Below, in pieces: positions 17,896 to 26,564 of a stretch of DNA of 64,000 nucleotides. Origin of the DNA: Parerythrobacter_A sp963761775. Its GTDB lineage: Bacteria; Pseudomonadota; Alphaproteobacteria; Sphingomonadales; Sphingomonadaceae. Each line of letters begins with the position of its first letter. Within the stretch, counting starts at the first letter, position 1. Position numbers and translations under genes: made by a program. Under the pieces are notes generated by a model, which worked only from the letters and a program-made list of their open reading frames with translations, did not search any database and had not been told where the DNA came from. The DNA lies in contig CAVXIF010000012.1 in assembly GCA_963761775.1 (NCBI GenBank), positions 186,001 through 250,000 of the forward strand, in the 5' to 3' direction.

Positions 17896-19107
17896 ATGCA
17901 TATCGCAGAGATCATTGCCGGAGCGTATTATGCCTGCGTAATTATCTTCGCGCTAGGCTCGGCAGGGTTCGCGATTGCAACGCGGGAACGGGTTTACGTG
18001 CTGTTTACCCTGCACGCACTGGCGATCGGCGCGTTAACATTGACCTTTCCGCCGATTGCGCCTGCCAACGCGCTGGAACAGGGCCATGTCGCCTCGCGGA
18101 TATTTGCCGAAGGGCTGGTACTGGGCACCGCCGGTTTGTTGCTGGTCCATCTGGTTCTGCCAACGACGCCGCGCTGGCTGCGCGCTATGGTCCGGGCTGT
18201 TGCGCCGCTATCTCTGGCCGGTGGTCTGTGCGGGTGGTGGCTGTCGCACAATCAGCAATTTCTGCCGCTTTACGGATTGCTCCTGGTGGTCTTGCTCAGC
18301 ACGGTCATTGTCACCTTGGCGGTCGGATGCGCGCGCGGTTCATCCAATGCCCGGATGCTGGCGATTGCCCTTGCCCCTTTGCTCGGTGTCGGCCTTACCG
18401 CTGCCGCAATAGAAATGGCCGCTTTGCCGTCGTTCGAATTTTACGTCGAAGGCATGTTCGCTGGCTTTGCATTCGAACTGGTGGCCGTCTCGGTGACGCT
18501 GGCGATACGGCTGCGAACCACGATGATGGAGCGTGATGCCGCGTTGATCGCGGCATCGGATGCGCGCGCAGAAAGTGCGGTCGATCCCCTTACTGGCCTG
18601 CTGAACCGGCGCGGGTTCGATGCTGCTCTGGCCGATGCGAATGGGGCCGATGCGACTGGGGCCGATGCGAATGGGGCCGATGCGACTGGCGAAGGCTTCA
18701 CCGCGCTGGCCATTCTCGACTGCGACCATTTCAAGCGCATTAACGACAATTTCGGCCACGCGACGGGCGACCGTGTGCTGCGAATTATCGGAGACGTGCT
18801 GGTGCTGGACGGTGTGATCGCAGCACGCATCGGCGGTGAAGAGTTCGCGCTGTTGTTTACGGGGCACGACTGGGCGGAGACTCTCGAAAAACTGCGGGGC
18901 AAGATCGAGTATGCCGTCCGCCGGGCGATACCGGAATTGCGCGCGCCGGTAACTTTGAGCGCGGGTGCAGTGTCCTGTAGCCGTGCATTCGACCCTGTCA
19001 TTGCAATGCTCGATGCCGACGAAGCGTTGTATCGTGCCAAGACAGAGGGCCGCAATAGAACCTGTGTGGCTGCAACCGCACATGGTGCGATGGCCGAAGC
19101 GGCCTGA
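17896..19107 (+). CDS. Membrane-anchored diguanylate cyclase (GGDEF)
   Basis: 403 aa. Six or seven hydrophobic helices fill residues 1-210 (a 7TM-like sensor), followed by a GGDEF domain: DPLTGLLNRRGFDAAL, LDCDHFKRINDNFGHATGD, and the active site IGGEEFALLF. GGEEF is a functional variant, so c-di-GMP synthesis is expected. A repeat linker ADANGADATG x2 (coded at 18631-18690) sits between the first helix and first strand of the catalytic domain. The ATG at 17896 follows GGGGCAGGAG. A longer upstream frame is only antisense to the neighbouring gene. Confidence 0.9.
   Translation: MHIAEIIAGAYYACVIIFALGSAGFAIATRERVYVLFTLHALAIGALTLTFPPIAPANALEQGHVASRIFAEGLVLGTAGLLLVHLVLPTTPRWLRAMVRAVAPLSLAGGLCGWWLSHNQQFLPLYGLLLVVLLSTVIVTLAVGCARGSSNARMLAIALAPLLGVGLTAAAIEMAALPSFEFYVEGMFAGFAFELVAVSVTLAIRLRTTMMERDAALIAASDARAESAVDPLTGLLNRRGFDAALADANGADATGADANGADATGEGFTALAILDCDHFKRINDNFGHATGDRVLRIIGDVLVLDGVIAARIGGEEFALLFTGHDWAETLEKLRGKIEYAVRRAIPELRAPVTLSAGAVSCSRAFDPVIAMLDADEALYRAKTEGRNRTCVAATAHGAMAEAA
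18631..18690 (+). repeat. Four 15-bp in-frame tandem repeats in the GGDEF gene
   Basis: Units GCCGATGCGAATGGG and GCCGATGCGACTGGG alternate and together make a 30-bp unit repeated twice; only the last base of the final copy differs. They code ADANG ADATG ADANG ADATG. Because the unit is a multiple of three, slippage would change linker length without breaking the frame. Confidence 0.95.
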
Positions 19108-19117
19108 TACTTCCGAC

Positions 19118-19158
19118 AAAAAAAGGGGCGGATGCCGATAGACACCGCCCCCCTTTTA
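19118..19158. terminator. Bidirectional rho-independent terminator between GGDEF gene and pnp
   Basis: AAAAGGGGCGG (19121-19131) can pair with CCGCCCCCCTTTT (19145-19157) around a 13-nt loop, with a small bulge. Runs of A before and T after give a U-tract in either direction. It lies 11 bp after the GGDEF stop and 17 bp after the pnp stop, serving the two convergent genes. Confidence 0.8.
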
Positions 19159-19174
19159 TCAGTGTGCGAACGAC

Positions 19175-21466
19175 TTAGTCCTTCAGGAAGTCCGGCAGGC
19201 CACCGGCGTCACCGCCGCCACCCTTGTTGCCGCTGCCGCCACCGTCGCGATTGCCGCCACGATTTCCACCGCGACCGCCGCCGCCGGAGCGCGGACCGCG
19301 CCGGTCGCCCCCACGACCGCCGCCACCGCCGCCCTCACGCTTTTCGCGCGGGGGGCGGGTGTCCTCCAGCTCTTCGCCGGTGTCCTGGTCGACGACGCGC
19401 ATCGACAGGCGGACCTTCCCGCGGCTGTCGATTTCCAGTACCTTGACCTTCACTTCCTGGCCTTCGGAGACGACATCCGTCGGCTTCTCGACGCGCTCGT
19501 TCTTCATTTCGGACACATGGACGAGACCGTCCTTGCCACCCATGAAGTTCACGAATGCACCGAAATCGACGATGTTCACGACCTTGCCGGTGTAAATCTT
19601 GCCGATCTCGGCTTCCTCGACGATACCTTCGATCCAGCGCTTGGCCGCTTCGATCTGCTCGCCGTCGCTGCTGCTGATCTTGATGACGCCTTCGTCGTCG
19701 ATATCCACTTTCGCGCCGGTTTCGGCCACGATTTCGCGGATGACCTTGCCACCGGTGCCGATGATGTCGCGGATCTTCGCCTTGTCGATCTGGATCGTCT
19801 CGATACGTGGAGCATGCTTGCTGACTTCGCCACGCGAAGTGCCCAATGCCTTGTCCATTTCGCCAAGGATGTGGTCCCGGCCGGCCTTTGCCTGTTCCAG
19901 CGCGGTTTCCATGATTTCGCGCGTGATGCCAGCGACCTTGATATCCATCTGGAGGCTGGTGATGCCTTCGGCGGAACCCGCCACCTTGAAGTCCATATCG
20001 CCCAGGTGATCTTCATCGCCCAGGATATCGGACAAGACGGTGAACTCGTCGCCTTCCAGGATCAGGCCCATCGCGATGCCCGATACCGGACGTTCGATGG
20101 GAACGCCGGCATCCATCATCGCCAGACAGCCGCCGCATACTGTCGCCATCGAGGACGAGCCGTTGCTTTCGGTAATGTCGGACAGGACGCGGATGGTGTA
20201 GGGGAAATCTTCGTGGTTCGGCAGCACGGGGTGCAGCGCCCGCCATGCCAGCTTGCCGTGGCCCGTTTCGCGGCGGCTGGTGAAGCCGAAGCGACCCACT
20301 TCGCCGACCGAATAGGGCGGGAAGTTATAGTGCAGCATGAAGGGGTTGTACGAAAGACCTTCCAGCCCGTCGATCATCTGCTCGGCATCCTTTGTGCCCA
20401 GCGTGACGGTGCAGATCGCCTGCGTTTCGCCGCGCGTGAACAGGGCGGAACCATGCGTGCGGGGAAGCAGGCCGACCATCGCCTCGATCGGGCGAACCTC
20501 GTCGGTCTTGCGTCCGTCGATACGCTGGCCGTCCTTGAGGATGGCCCCGCGCACGATTTCCGCTTCCAGCTTCTTGACCGCCTTGCCGGCCGTCATCTGT
20601 TCCTGCCCGTCGGCATCGGCAAAGGCTTCCTTCGCCTTGGCACGCGCCGCGTTCAGCGCGTCCGAGCGTTCCGACTTGTCGGTCAGCTTGTAGGCGGCGG
20701 CAATGTCGTCACCGACGATACCGCGCAGCTTTTCCTTCACGTCCGCGCCATCGTCGCCGGTGGCAACGTCCCACGGTTCCTTGGCGGCCTGTTCGGCCAG
20801 ATCGATGATCGCGCTGATAACCTTGCGGCTTTCGTCATGCGCGAACATCACGGCACCCAGCATTTCTTCTTCGCTGAGTTCCTTGGCTTCGGATTCCACC
20901 ATCATCACCGCGTCCTGCGTGGCGGCAACGACGAGGTCGAGGCGACCTTCTTCGAAGATGTCGGAAACGGTCGGGTTCAGCACATAGTCGCCATCGACGA
21001 AGCCGACGCGCGCTGCGCCGATCGGACCCATGAACGGCACGCCTGAAATCGTCAGCGCAGCCGATGCGGCGATCATCGCGACGATGTCCGGCTCGGTTTC
21101 GCCGTCATAGGACATGACCTGACAGATCACGTTGATTTCGTTGTAGAACCCTTCGGGGAACAGCGGGCGGCAGGGCCGGTCGATAAGGCGGCTGGTCAGC
21201 GTTTCCTTCTCGGTCGCGCGGCCTTCGCGCTTGAAGAAGCCGCCCGGAATGCGTCCGGCGGCGGAGAACTTTTCCTGATAGTGCACGGTCAGCGGGAAGA
21301 AATCCTGCCCTTCGCGCACGGATTTGGCGGCGGTCACGGCGCACAGCACCACGGTTTCGCCATAGGTCGCCAGCACGGCACCGTCTGCCTGACGGGCGAT
21401 CTGGCCGGTTTCGAGCGTGAGGGTTTTTCCGCCCCATTCGATCGATACGGTTTTCTTGTCGAACAT
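19175..21466 (-). CDS. pnp: Polyribonucleotide nucleotidyltransferase (PNPase)
   Basis: 763 aa. Two RNase PH domains (MFDKKTVSIEWGGKTLTLET at the start; second copy with RTHGSALFTRGETQ near residue 340) flank the helical linker. They are followed by KH (IDKAKIRDIIGTGGKVIREI) and S1 (YTGKVVNIVDFGAFVNF) domains. The phosphorolytic 3'-5' exonuclease acts in RNA decay with the degradosome. The C-terminal ~55 residues are a Gly/Arg-rich RGG-like tail ending GGLPDFLKD. It is downstream of rpsO, the standard order. Confidence 0.97.
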   Translation of the reverse strand: MFDKKTVSIEWGGKTLTLETGQIARQADGAVLATYGETVVLCAVTAAKSVREGQDFFPLTVHYQEKFSAAGRIPGGFFKREGRATEKETLTSRLIDRPCRPLFPEGFYNEINVICQVMSYDGETEPDIVAMIAASAALTISGVPFMGPIGAARVGFVDGDYVLNPTVSDIFEEGRLDLVVAATQDAVMMVESEAKELSEEEMLGAVMFAHDESRKVISAIIDLAEQAAKEPWDVATGDDGADVKEKLRGIVGDDIAAAYKLTDKSERSDALNAARAKAKEAFADADGQEQMTAGKAVKKLEAEIVRGAILKDGQRIDGRKTDEVRPIEAMVGLLPRTHGSALFTRGETQAICTVTLGTKDAEQMIDGLEGLSYNPFMLHYNFPPYSVGEVGRFGFTSRRETGHGKLAWRALHPVLPNHEDFPYTIRVLSDITESNGSSSMATVCGGCLAMMDAGVPIERPVSGIAMGLILEGDEFTVLSDILGDEDHLGDMDFKVAGSAEGITSLQMDIKVAGITREIMETALEQAKAGRDHILGEMDKALGTSRGEVSKHAPRIETIQIDKAKIRDIIGTGGKVIREIVAETGAKVDIDDEGVIKISSSDGEQIEAAKRWIEGIVEEAEIGKIYTGKVVNIVDFGAFVNFMGGKDGLVHVSEMKNERVEKPTDVVSEGQEVKVKVLEIDSRGKVRLSMRVVDQDTGEELEDTRPPREKREGGGGGGRGGDRRGPRSGGGGRGGNRGGNRDGGGSGNKGGGGDAGGLPDFLKD

Positions 21467-21619
21467 GTGTTTTCCTTAACCTCCGCGCCGCCATATTGCG
21501 TGCGCGGATTTCGTATCCGGGTGTGCCGTCCCGGTCCGGTGCGGAGCGCGTTTTGTGCTCCAAGGGTGGTCCGCCGAATTGCGGAAAGCCGTTGCCCCTT
21601 TTCTCGTGGTCCATACAGA

Positions 21620-21643
21620 AACGGCCCCCGCATGGGAGCCGTT
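21620..21643 (-). terminator. Hairpin between rpsO and pnp
   Basis: On the minus strand AACGGCTCCC pairs with GGGGGCCGTT around the 4-nt loop ATGC (10-bp stem with one T-G pair), followed by TTTCTGT. It lies 23 bp after the rpsO stop. The short U-run makes it a partial terminator or an RNA-processing hairpin; in other bacteria this gap also hosts PNPase autoregulation. Confidence 0.6.
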
Positions 21644-21665
21644 CCGGACATTCGTTATCTTGTGT

Positions 21666-21935
21666 TTATTTCCGCAGACCCAGCTTCTGGATCAGGTCAT
21701 TGTATCGGCCCAGATCCTTGTCCTTGAGATAGGCCAGCAGGCTGCGGCGGCGGTTGACCATTGCCAGCAAACCACGGCGCGAATGGTTGTCCTTGTGATT
21801 TTCCTTGAAATGGTCGGTCAGGTTGCGGATACGCTGCGTCAGAATGGCGACCTGGACTTCGGGGCTGCCCGTGTCCTTTTCATCGCGCGCGTTTTCCTGG
21901 ATGATTTTGGTTTTTTCGTCAGCTGCAATCGTCAT
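21666..21935 (-). CDS. rpsO: 30S ribosomal protein S15
   Basis: 89 aa, exactly family length. The conserved blocks GSPEVQVAILTQRI, LTDHFKENHKDNHSRRGLL and RRRSLLAYLKDKD are all present. S15 binds 16S rRNA helices 20-22 and nucleates assembly of the small-subunit platform. It follows truB by 15 bp and precedes pnp. Confidence 0.98.
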   Translation of the reverse strand: MTIAADEKTKIIQENARDEKDTGSPEVQVAILTQRIRNLTDHFKENHKDNHSRRGLLAMVNRRRSLLAYLKDKDLGRYNDLIQKLGLRK

Positions 21936-21950
21936 AACGTCGTCGTCTTT

Positions 21951-22945
21951 CTACTCAGCGACATCGGAAAAATTGAACCCCCGCACCACGCGTGTGGCAC
22001 CGCCCTCGATCTCCACCAGCGCCACCGGCACACCGGCCAGCGTCGCGAAATAAAGCCCGTCGGGTTGGGGCAATCCGGAAACGACCCGGCCCTGTCGGAC
22101 CGCCTGCGCGCTTTCCGGATCGAGATGCAGGGCCGGGATGTCGTCCAGCCCTGCCTCCAGCGGCAGGAGGAGGTCTTCAAGGCTCGCGCCACTAGCGATT
22201 GTGTTGAGTTTGTCCAGCGAAATCGTTTGTTGTTCGGTGAACGGACCGGCGCTCGTCCGCCGCAGATAGGCGACATGCCCGACCGTGCCCAGCGCCCGCG
22301 CGATATCGCGCGCCAGGCTGCGTATGTAAGTGCCCTTGCTGACCTCCGCGCGCAAGGTCACCGCATCCGCCAGTTCCAGCGGCATTTGCGGGTCATAGGG
22401 ATCGGGTCGGCCAAGCGTCGTGGCGAAAGCTGAAAGCCCCTCGTCGCCATCGTTCCGCTCTCCCACCAATCTAGCGCATGGATCGTTACCTTGCGTGGTT
22501 CGAGCGTCACGTCCTCGCCAGACCGCGCTCTATCGTATGCACGCTTGCCGTCCACTTTCAGCGCCGAATAAACGGGCGGCACCTGTTCGATCTCGCCTAT
22601 GAAGTGGTCGCAAATCGCCGCCACCGCCGCCATTGGCGGGCGGCGGTCCGAGCGCGCCGTCACGGTGCCTTCGGTGTCGAGCGTATCGGTTTCCTCGCCG
22701 AACTGGATGGTGAAGTCATAGACCTTGCGTGCATCCAGCATCCGGCCCGCCAGCTTGGTCGCCTCGCCCAGCGCGATGGGCAGCACCCCTTCCGCCAGCG
22801 GGTCCAGCGTGCCGCCATGCCCGACCTTGGTCTTGGCGTAGCCGCCTTCGCGCAAATTGCGCTTCACCGCCGCCACCGCCTGCGTCGAACCTAGCCCGCG
22901 CGGCTTGTCCAGCAGCAGCCATCCCGATGGCGCAGGCTTCTTCAT
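21951..22945 (-). pseudogene. truB: tRNA pseudouridine(55) synthase TruB, frameshifted
   Basis: The N-terminal two thirds read in one frame from ATG 22945: WLLLDKPRGLGSTQAVAAVK, the catalytic-aspartate motif GHGGTLDPLAEGVLP, VYDFTIQFGEETDTLD and QVPPVYSALKVDGKRAYD. The rest (VSKGTYIRSLARDIARALG, PLEAGLDDIP, VVRGFNFSDVAE) reads in a second frame ending at 21951. One base is missing somewhere within 22345-22480, in the weakly conserved middle. Restored length is about 331 aa, normal for TruB. The enzyme makes pseudouridine 55 in the T-loop of tRNAs. Its start overlaps the symporter stop (ATGA). Confidence 0.88.
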
Positions 22946-24369
22946 CGAAACGCCAGCACCGCCCGTCGCGCAAACACCAGCCGGTTCGCGAGCAGCGATA
23001 CGCCGACCGACAGCAGCAGCGTGAAGAACATGCCGTGGATATAGTGCAGCGGCTGCCACACCATGCTGAAGAACGCATAGAACGCCACGCCCGCCAGTAC
23101 GCCCAGCATCGCCGCCTTGGCATCTACATTGCGGAACGCCAGCCCCACGACAAAGGCGCTCAGGATCGGCATGGATAGCAGGCCGTAAAGCTGCTGCACC
23201 GTGTTGATGATGCTTTCCTGACTGGCGAAGAACGGCACCAGCGCAATCGCCATCACCGACATCACGATGGACACGATCGCGCTCAGTTTCGGCACGCTCT
23301 TTGCCTTGCCGACGTAGGCCTGGTGAATATCGCATACATACAGCGCCGCGGATGCGTTGAGGATGGAATTGAACGTCGTGAGCACTGCCGCCGCGATGGC
23401 CGCCGCAAATGCGCCCGACAGCCATGTCGGCAGCACCGCGCCCACCACCATGCCATAGGCCGCATCGCCAACGTCGCCGAACAGCTTGTACGACACGATG
23501 CCCGGCACCACCACGATGACCGGCACGATCAGCAGGCGGATGCCCGCCGCGACCAGCACACCCTTCTGCGCCTCGCCGATGCTGGGCGCGGCCATCGCCC
23601 GCTGGGTGATGGTCTGGTTGGTGGACCAGTAGAAGGTCTGGATGAAGATCATGCCCGTCAGCAGGGTATGCCACGGGATAGGGCTGTCATCGCCGCCGAT
23701 CAGCGTCAGCCGGTCCGCCGGCACGCCCGACAGGTCGAAATCGATGGCGGAGAGCGCCAGCCACACCACCACCAGCGCCAGCCCCAGGATCAGCACGCCG
23801 GAATAGGTATCGCTGACCGCCACCGCCCGTAACCCGCCCACGATGGCGTAGGCCGCACCGACCACCGCCAGCACCGCCGAGACGGTCAGGATGGTCGGCA
23901 AGTCCGCATCGATACCAACCAGCGACAGCAGAAACAGCGACCCGCCATACAGGATTGCAGGCAGGAAAATGAACAGGTTGCCGAACAGGAACAGCACCGA
24001 GATCAGCGCGCGGATATGCGGATCGCCGTATTTCTTCTGCAACAGCTCGGTCGTGGTGGTGCATTGCTCGCGATAATACACGGGCAGGAACACGAAGGCG
24101 AGGATCAGCAGGCCGATGACGGCGGCAAATTCCCACCACGCCAGCAGCGCCATCTGGTTGCCGTTCATGCCGACCAGCTGGTCTGTGCTGAGATTGGTCA
24201 GCGTGATGGACCCGGCCACGAAATACCAGCTCAGCCCGCCCCGCGCGAGGAAGTAGTCGTGTCCAGTCGTCTCGGCACCAGCCACCTTGCCCCGGCAATG
24301 CAGCCACGTCGCCAAGGCGATGGCGGCGCTGATGGCGAGAAAAACGCCCAGCTGTACGGTATCAAACAT
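22942..24369 (-). CDS. Sodium:solute symporter, SGLT-like (probable galactose/sugar uptake)
   Basis: 475 aa with about 13-14 membrane helices, SLC5/SSS family. Visible blocks: LSWYFVAGSITLTNLSTDQLVGMNG (N-terminal sodium-site region), WWEFAAVIGLLILAFVFLPVYY, and FYWSTNQTITQRAMAA in the middle. It is closest in layout to the SglT/vSGLT sugar branch. The ATG at 24369 follows GGGAGCCGGG. It is divergent from the alpha-galactosidase gene by 80 bp, so galactose or an alpha-galactoside is a reasonable inferred substrate. The stop overlaps the truB start. Confidence 0.85.
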   Translation of the reverse strand: MFDTVQLGVFLAISAAIALATWLHCRGKVAGAETTGHDYFLARGGLSWYFVAGSITLTNLSTDQLVGMNGNQMALLAWWEFAAVIGLLILAFVFLPVYYREQCTTTTELLQKKYGDPHIRALISVLFLFGNLFIFLPAILYGGSLFLLSLVGIDADLPTILTVSAVLAVVGAAYAIVGGLRAVAVSDTYSGVLILGLALVVVWLALSAIDFDLSGVPADRLTLIGGDDSPIPWHTLLTGMIFIQTFYWSTNQTITQRAMAAPSIGEAQKGVLVAAGIRLLIVPVIVVVPGIVSYKLFGDVGDAAYGMVVGAVLPTWLSGAFAAAIAAAVLTTFNSILNASAALYVCDIHQAYVGKAKSVPKLSAIVSIVMSVMAIALVPFFASQESIINTVQQLYGLLSMPILSAFVVGLAFRNVDAKAAMLGVLAGVAFYAFFSMVWQPLHYIHGMFFTLLLSVGVSLLANRLVFARRAVLAFR

Positions 24370-24399
24370 CCCGGCTCCCTTTTTTCCAGCCTGTTCGAC

Positions 24400-24421
24400 G
24401 CTTGCACGCGCGTTGGCAAGC
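24400..24421. promoter_or_regulatory. Inverted repeat in the divergent galactose promoter region (candidate operator)
   Basis: GCTTGC (24400-24405) and GCAAGC (24416-24421) form a perfect 6-bp inverted repeat around 10 bases that themselves contain the palindrome ACGCGCGT. It is almost centred between the symporter start (24369) and the alpha-galactosidase start (24450). LacI/GalR-type operators have similar size and a central CG, but no regulator gene is in the window. Confidence 0.35.
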
Positions 24422-24449
24422 ATGGGGCCAACGGCTAGGCGCTTGCGCG

Positions 24450-26564
24450 ATGGCTGTCCGCACTTCCGACCTTGTCCTGTCAGCCGGTGGCACATGGCTG
24501 GCGCTGCACGTTGCAACCGGCGCGCGCCCCTCGGTGCTGGGCTGGGGTGCCGGAGAAGGGTTTGGCGGGGACGGCTCACTCGCCCCGCTCCTGCACCGCA
24601 CCCATGCGCCCGGCGGCCCGGAAGCGCCAATCATGTCCTCATTCCTCAATACGCTGGCGAGTGGACATGCCGCGCCCGGCCTGCTGGGCCACCGCGACGG
24701 GCAGGACTGGGCCGCCGACTTGCGCGTGGTCGATGTCTGCGATGTCTTGCCGAACAGGGCGCGCGTGGTGTGCGAAGACAGGGCGTGCGGTATCGAGACC
24801 GTGCATTGCTTCACCATCGACGAAGCAAGCGGAGTCCTGTCGGTGGAAACCACTCTGACCAATCGCGGCGATACGCCCTTCGCGCTGGAATGGTGCGCCG
24901 CACTGTGCCTGCCGCTGGACGACCGGCTGACCCGCATCACCAGCTTCGGCGGGCAATGGGCGGGCGAATTTGCGATGCATGAGCTGGAGCGGCCACGTGG
25001 CGTGTTTATGCAGGAGAACCGCTCGGGACGGACGGGACATGGCGGATATCCCGGCCTGTATTTTGGTACGCCGGAAACGGGCGAAGAAGCGGGCTTCGCC
25101 GCAGCCTGCCATCTCGCGTGGAGTGGCAATCACCGCCTGCGCGTCGATACCGGCGCGGATGGCGAGGCCGCTCTTCAGATGGGTGAGCTGCTGCTGCCGG
25201 GCGAGATGCGGCTCGCGCAGGGCGAAACCTATCGCGGGCCGGTGATGCACTGCACGATATCGAACGCAGGCTATGGCGAAGTCACACGTCGTTTCCATCG
25301 CTATGCCCGCCACAACCTGGGCAGCGAAGGTGTCCGGACAACTCCGCGCCCGGTGCATTTCAACACATGGGAAGCGGTATATTTCGACCATTCCGAAGCG
25401 CGCATGATGGCGCTGGCGGAGCAGGCGGCGGCGCTGGGCGCGGAGCGTTTCGTGCTGGACGATGGCTGGTTCGGCGCGCGGCGCAACGAACGCGCGGGGC
25501 TTGGCGACTGGACGGTATCGGCGGACGCCTATCCGAACGGTCTGCGCCCGCTCGCCGACCACGTCCGCGAACTGGGCATGGAATTCGGACTGTGGGTCGA
25601 ACCGGAAATGGTGAACCCGGATAGCGACCTCTACCGCGCACATCCCGACTGGGTGCTGTGCGCGAATGGCGTGGACCAGATCGCCTCGCGCCACCAGTTG
25701 CCGCTCGACCTGACGCAAAGCGCCGTCACCGATCATCTGTTCGAGCGCATCACGGCGCTCGTCCGCGAAAACGACGTCGCCTATCTCAAATGGGACATGA
25801 ACCGCGATATCCAGCACCCCGGCGGGGCGGACGGACGCGCGGTGATGCACCGGCAGGTCCGCAGCCTTTATGCCCTGATCGACCGCATCCGCGCCGTCTG
25901 CCCCGGCCTCGAAATCGAAAGCTGTTCCTCCGGCGGTGCGCGGGCGGATTGGGAAATCCTGCGCCGTACCGACCGCGTCTGGACCAGCGACAACAACGAT
26001 GCCCGCGCCCGCCACATCATCATGCGCGGCGCTGCGCATTTCCTGCCGCTGGCGGTGCTGGGCAACCATGTCGGGCCGGAGCAGTGCCATATCACCGGGC
26101 GACGGTTCGACATGGCCTATCGCGCCGCTTCGGCGGTGTTCGGGCATATGGGGATGGAACTGAACCCGGCGTTGGAAAGCGCCGCTGACCGCGACATTCT
26201 TGCCGCTGCCATCGCGTTCTATAAAACGTACCGCGCTCTGATCCATAAGGGCGCGCATTACCGGCTGGAGACGCCGCCGCATCTGATTGCGCAGGGTTGC
26301 GTCGATAGCGGCAAGCGAACGGCGTTGTATTCGATAGCGACTGTAAACGAAAACCCGGCAACGCATCCGCCGCGCCTGAGGTTGGCGGGCCTCGACCCGG
26401 CGCAGGCCTATCGCGCCAGCTATGCCGCGTTCGATCCCGCCGCCGCCTTGACCGCGCCGCCGCCCGTTGCCAGCGGTGCGGTTCTGATGGATCACGGCTT
26501 CGCCCTCCCCCGCACCCTGCCCGACACCTGCCTGCTGCTGGTGCTGGAGGCTGTCGATGGCTGA
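24450..26564 (+). CDS. Alpha-galactosidase, glycoside hydrolase family 36
   Basis: 704 aa, full length for GH36. An N-terminal beta-sandwich is followed by the TIM barrel with FVLDDGWFGARRNE, GLWVEPEMVNPDSDLY and YLKWDMNRDIQHP (Asp449 as nucleophile). SCSSGGARAD and WTSDNNDARAR follow (Asp514 as acid/base). It hydrolyses alpha-1,6-galactosides such as melibiose or raffinose; no signal peptide is seen, so it acts in the cytosol after uptake. The ATG at 24450 is taken over an earlier in-frame start because the extension overlaps the candidate operator. It overlaps glpD by 8 bp. Confidence 0.93.
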   Translation: MAVRTSDLVLSAGGTWLALHVATGARPSVLGWGAGEGFGGDGSLAPLLHRTHAPGGPEAPIMSSFLNTLASGHAAPGLLGHRDGQDWAADLRVVDVCDVLPNRARVVCEDRACGIETVHCFTIDEASGVLSVETTLTNRGDTPFALEWCAALCLPLDDRLTRITSFGGQWAGEFAMHELERPRGVFMQENRSGRTGHGGYPGLYFGTPETGEEAGFAAACHLAWSGNHRLRVDTGADGEAALQMGELLLPGEMRLAQGETYRGPVMHCTISNAGYGEVTRRFHRYARHNLGSEGVRTTPRPVHFNTWEAVYFDHSEARMMALAEQAAALGAERFVLDDGWFGARRNERAGLGDWTVSADAYPNGLRPLADHVRELGMEFGLWVEPEMVNPDSDLYRAHPDWVLCANGVDQIASRHQLPLDLTQSAVTDHLFERITALVRENDVAYLKWDMNRDIQHPGGADGRAVMHRQVRSLYALIDRIRAVCPGLEIESCSSGGARADWEILRRTDRVWTSDNNDARARHIIMRGAAHFLPLAVLGNHVGPEQCHITGRRFDMAYRAASAVFGHMGMELNPALESAADRDILAAAIAFYKTYRALIHKGAHYRLETPPHLIAQGCVDSGKRTALYSIATVNENPATHPPRLRLAGLDPAQAYRASYAAFDPAAALTAPPPVASGAVLMDHGFALPRTLPDTCLLLVLEAVDG

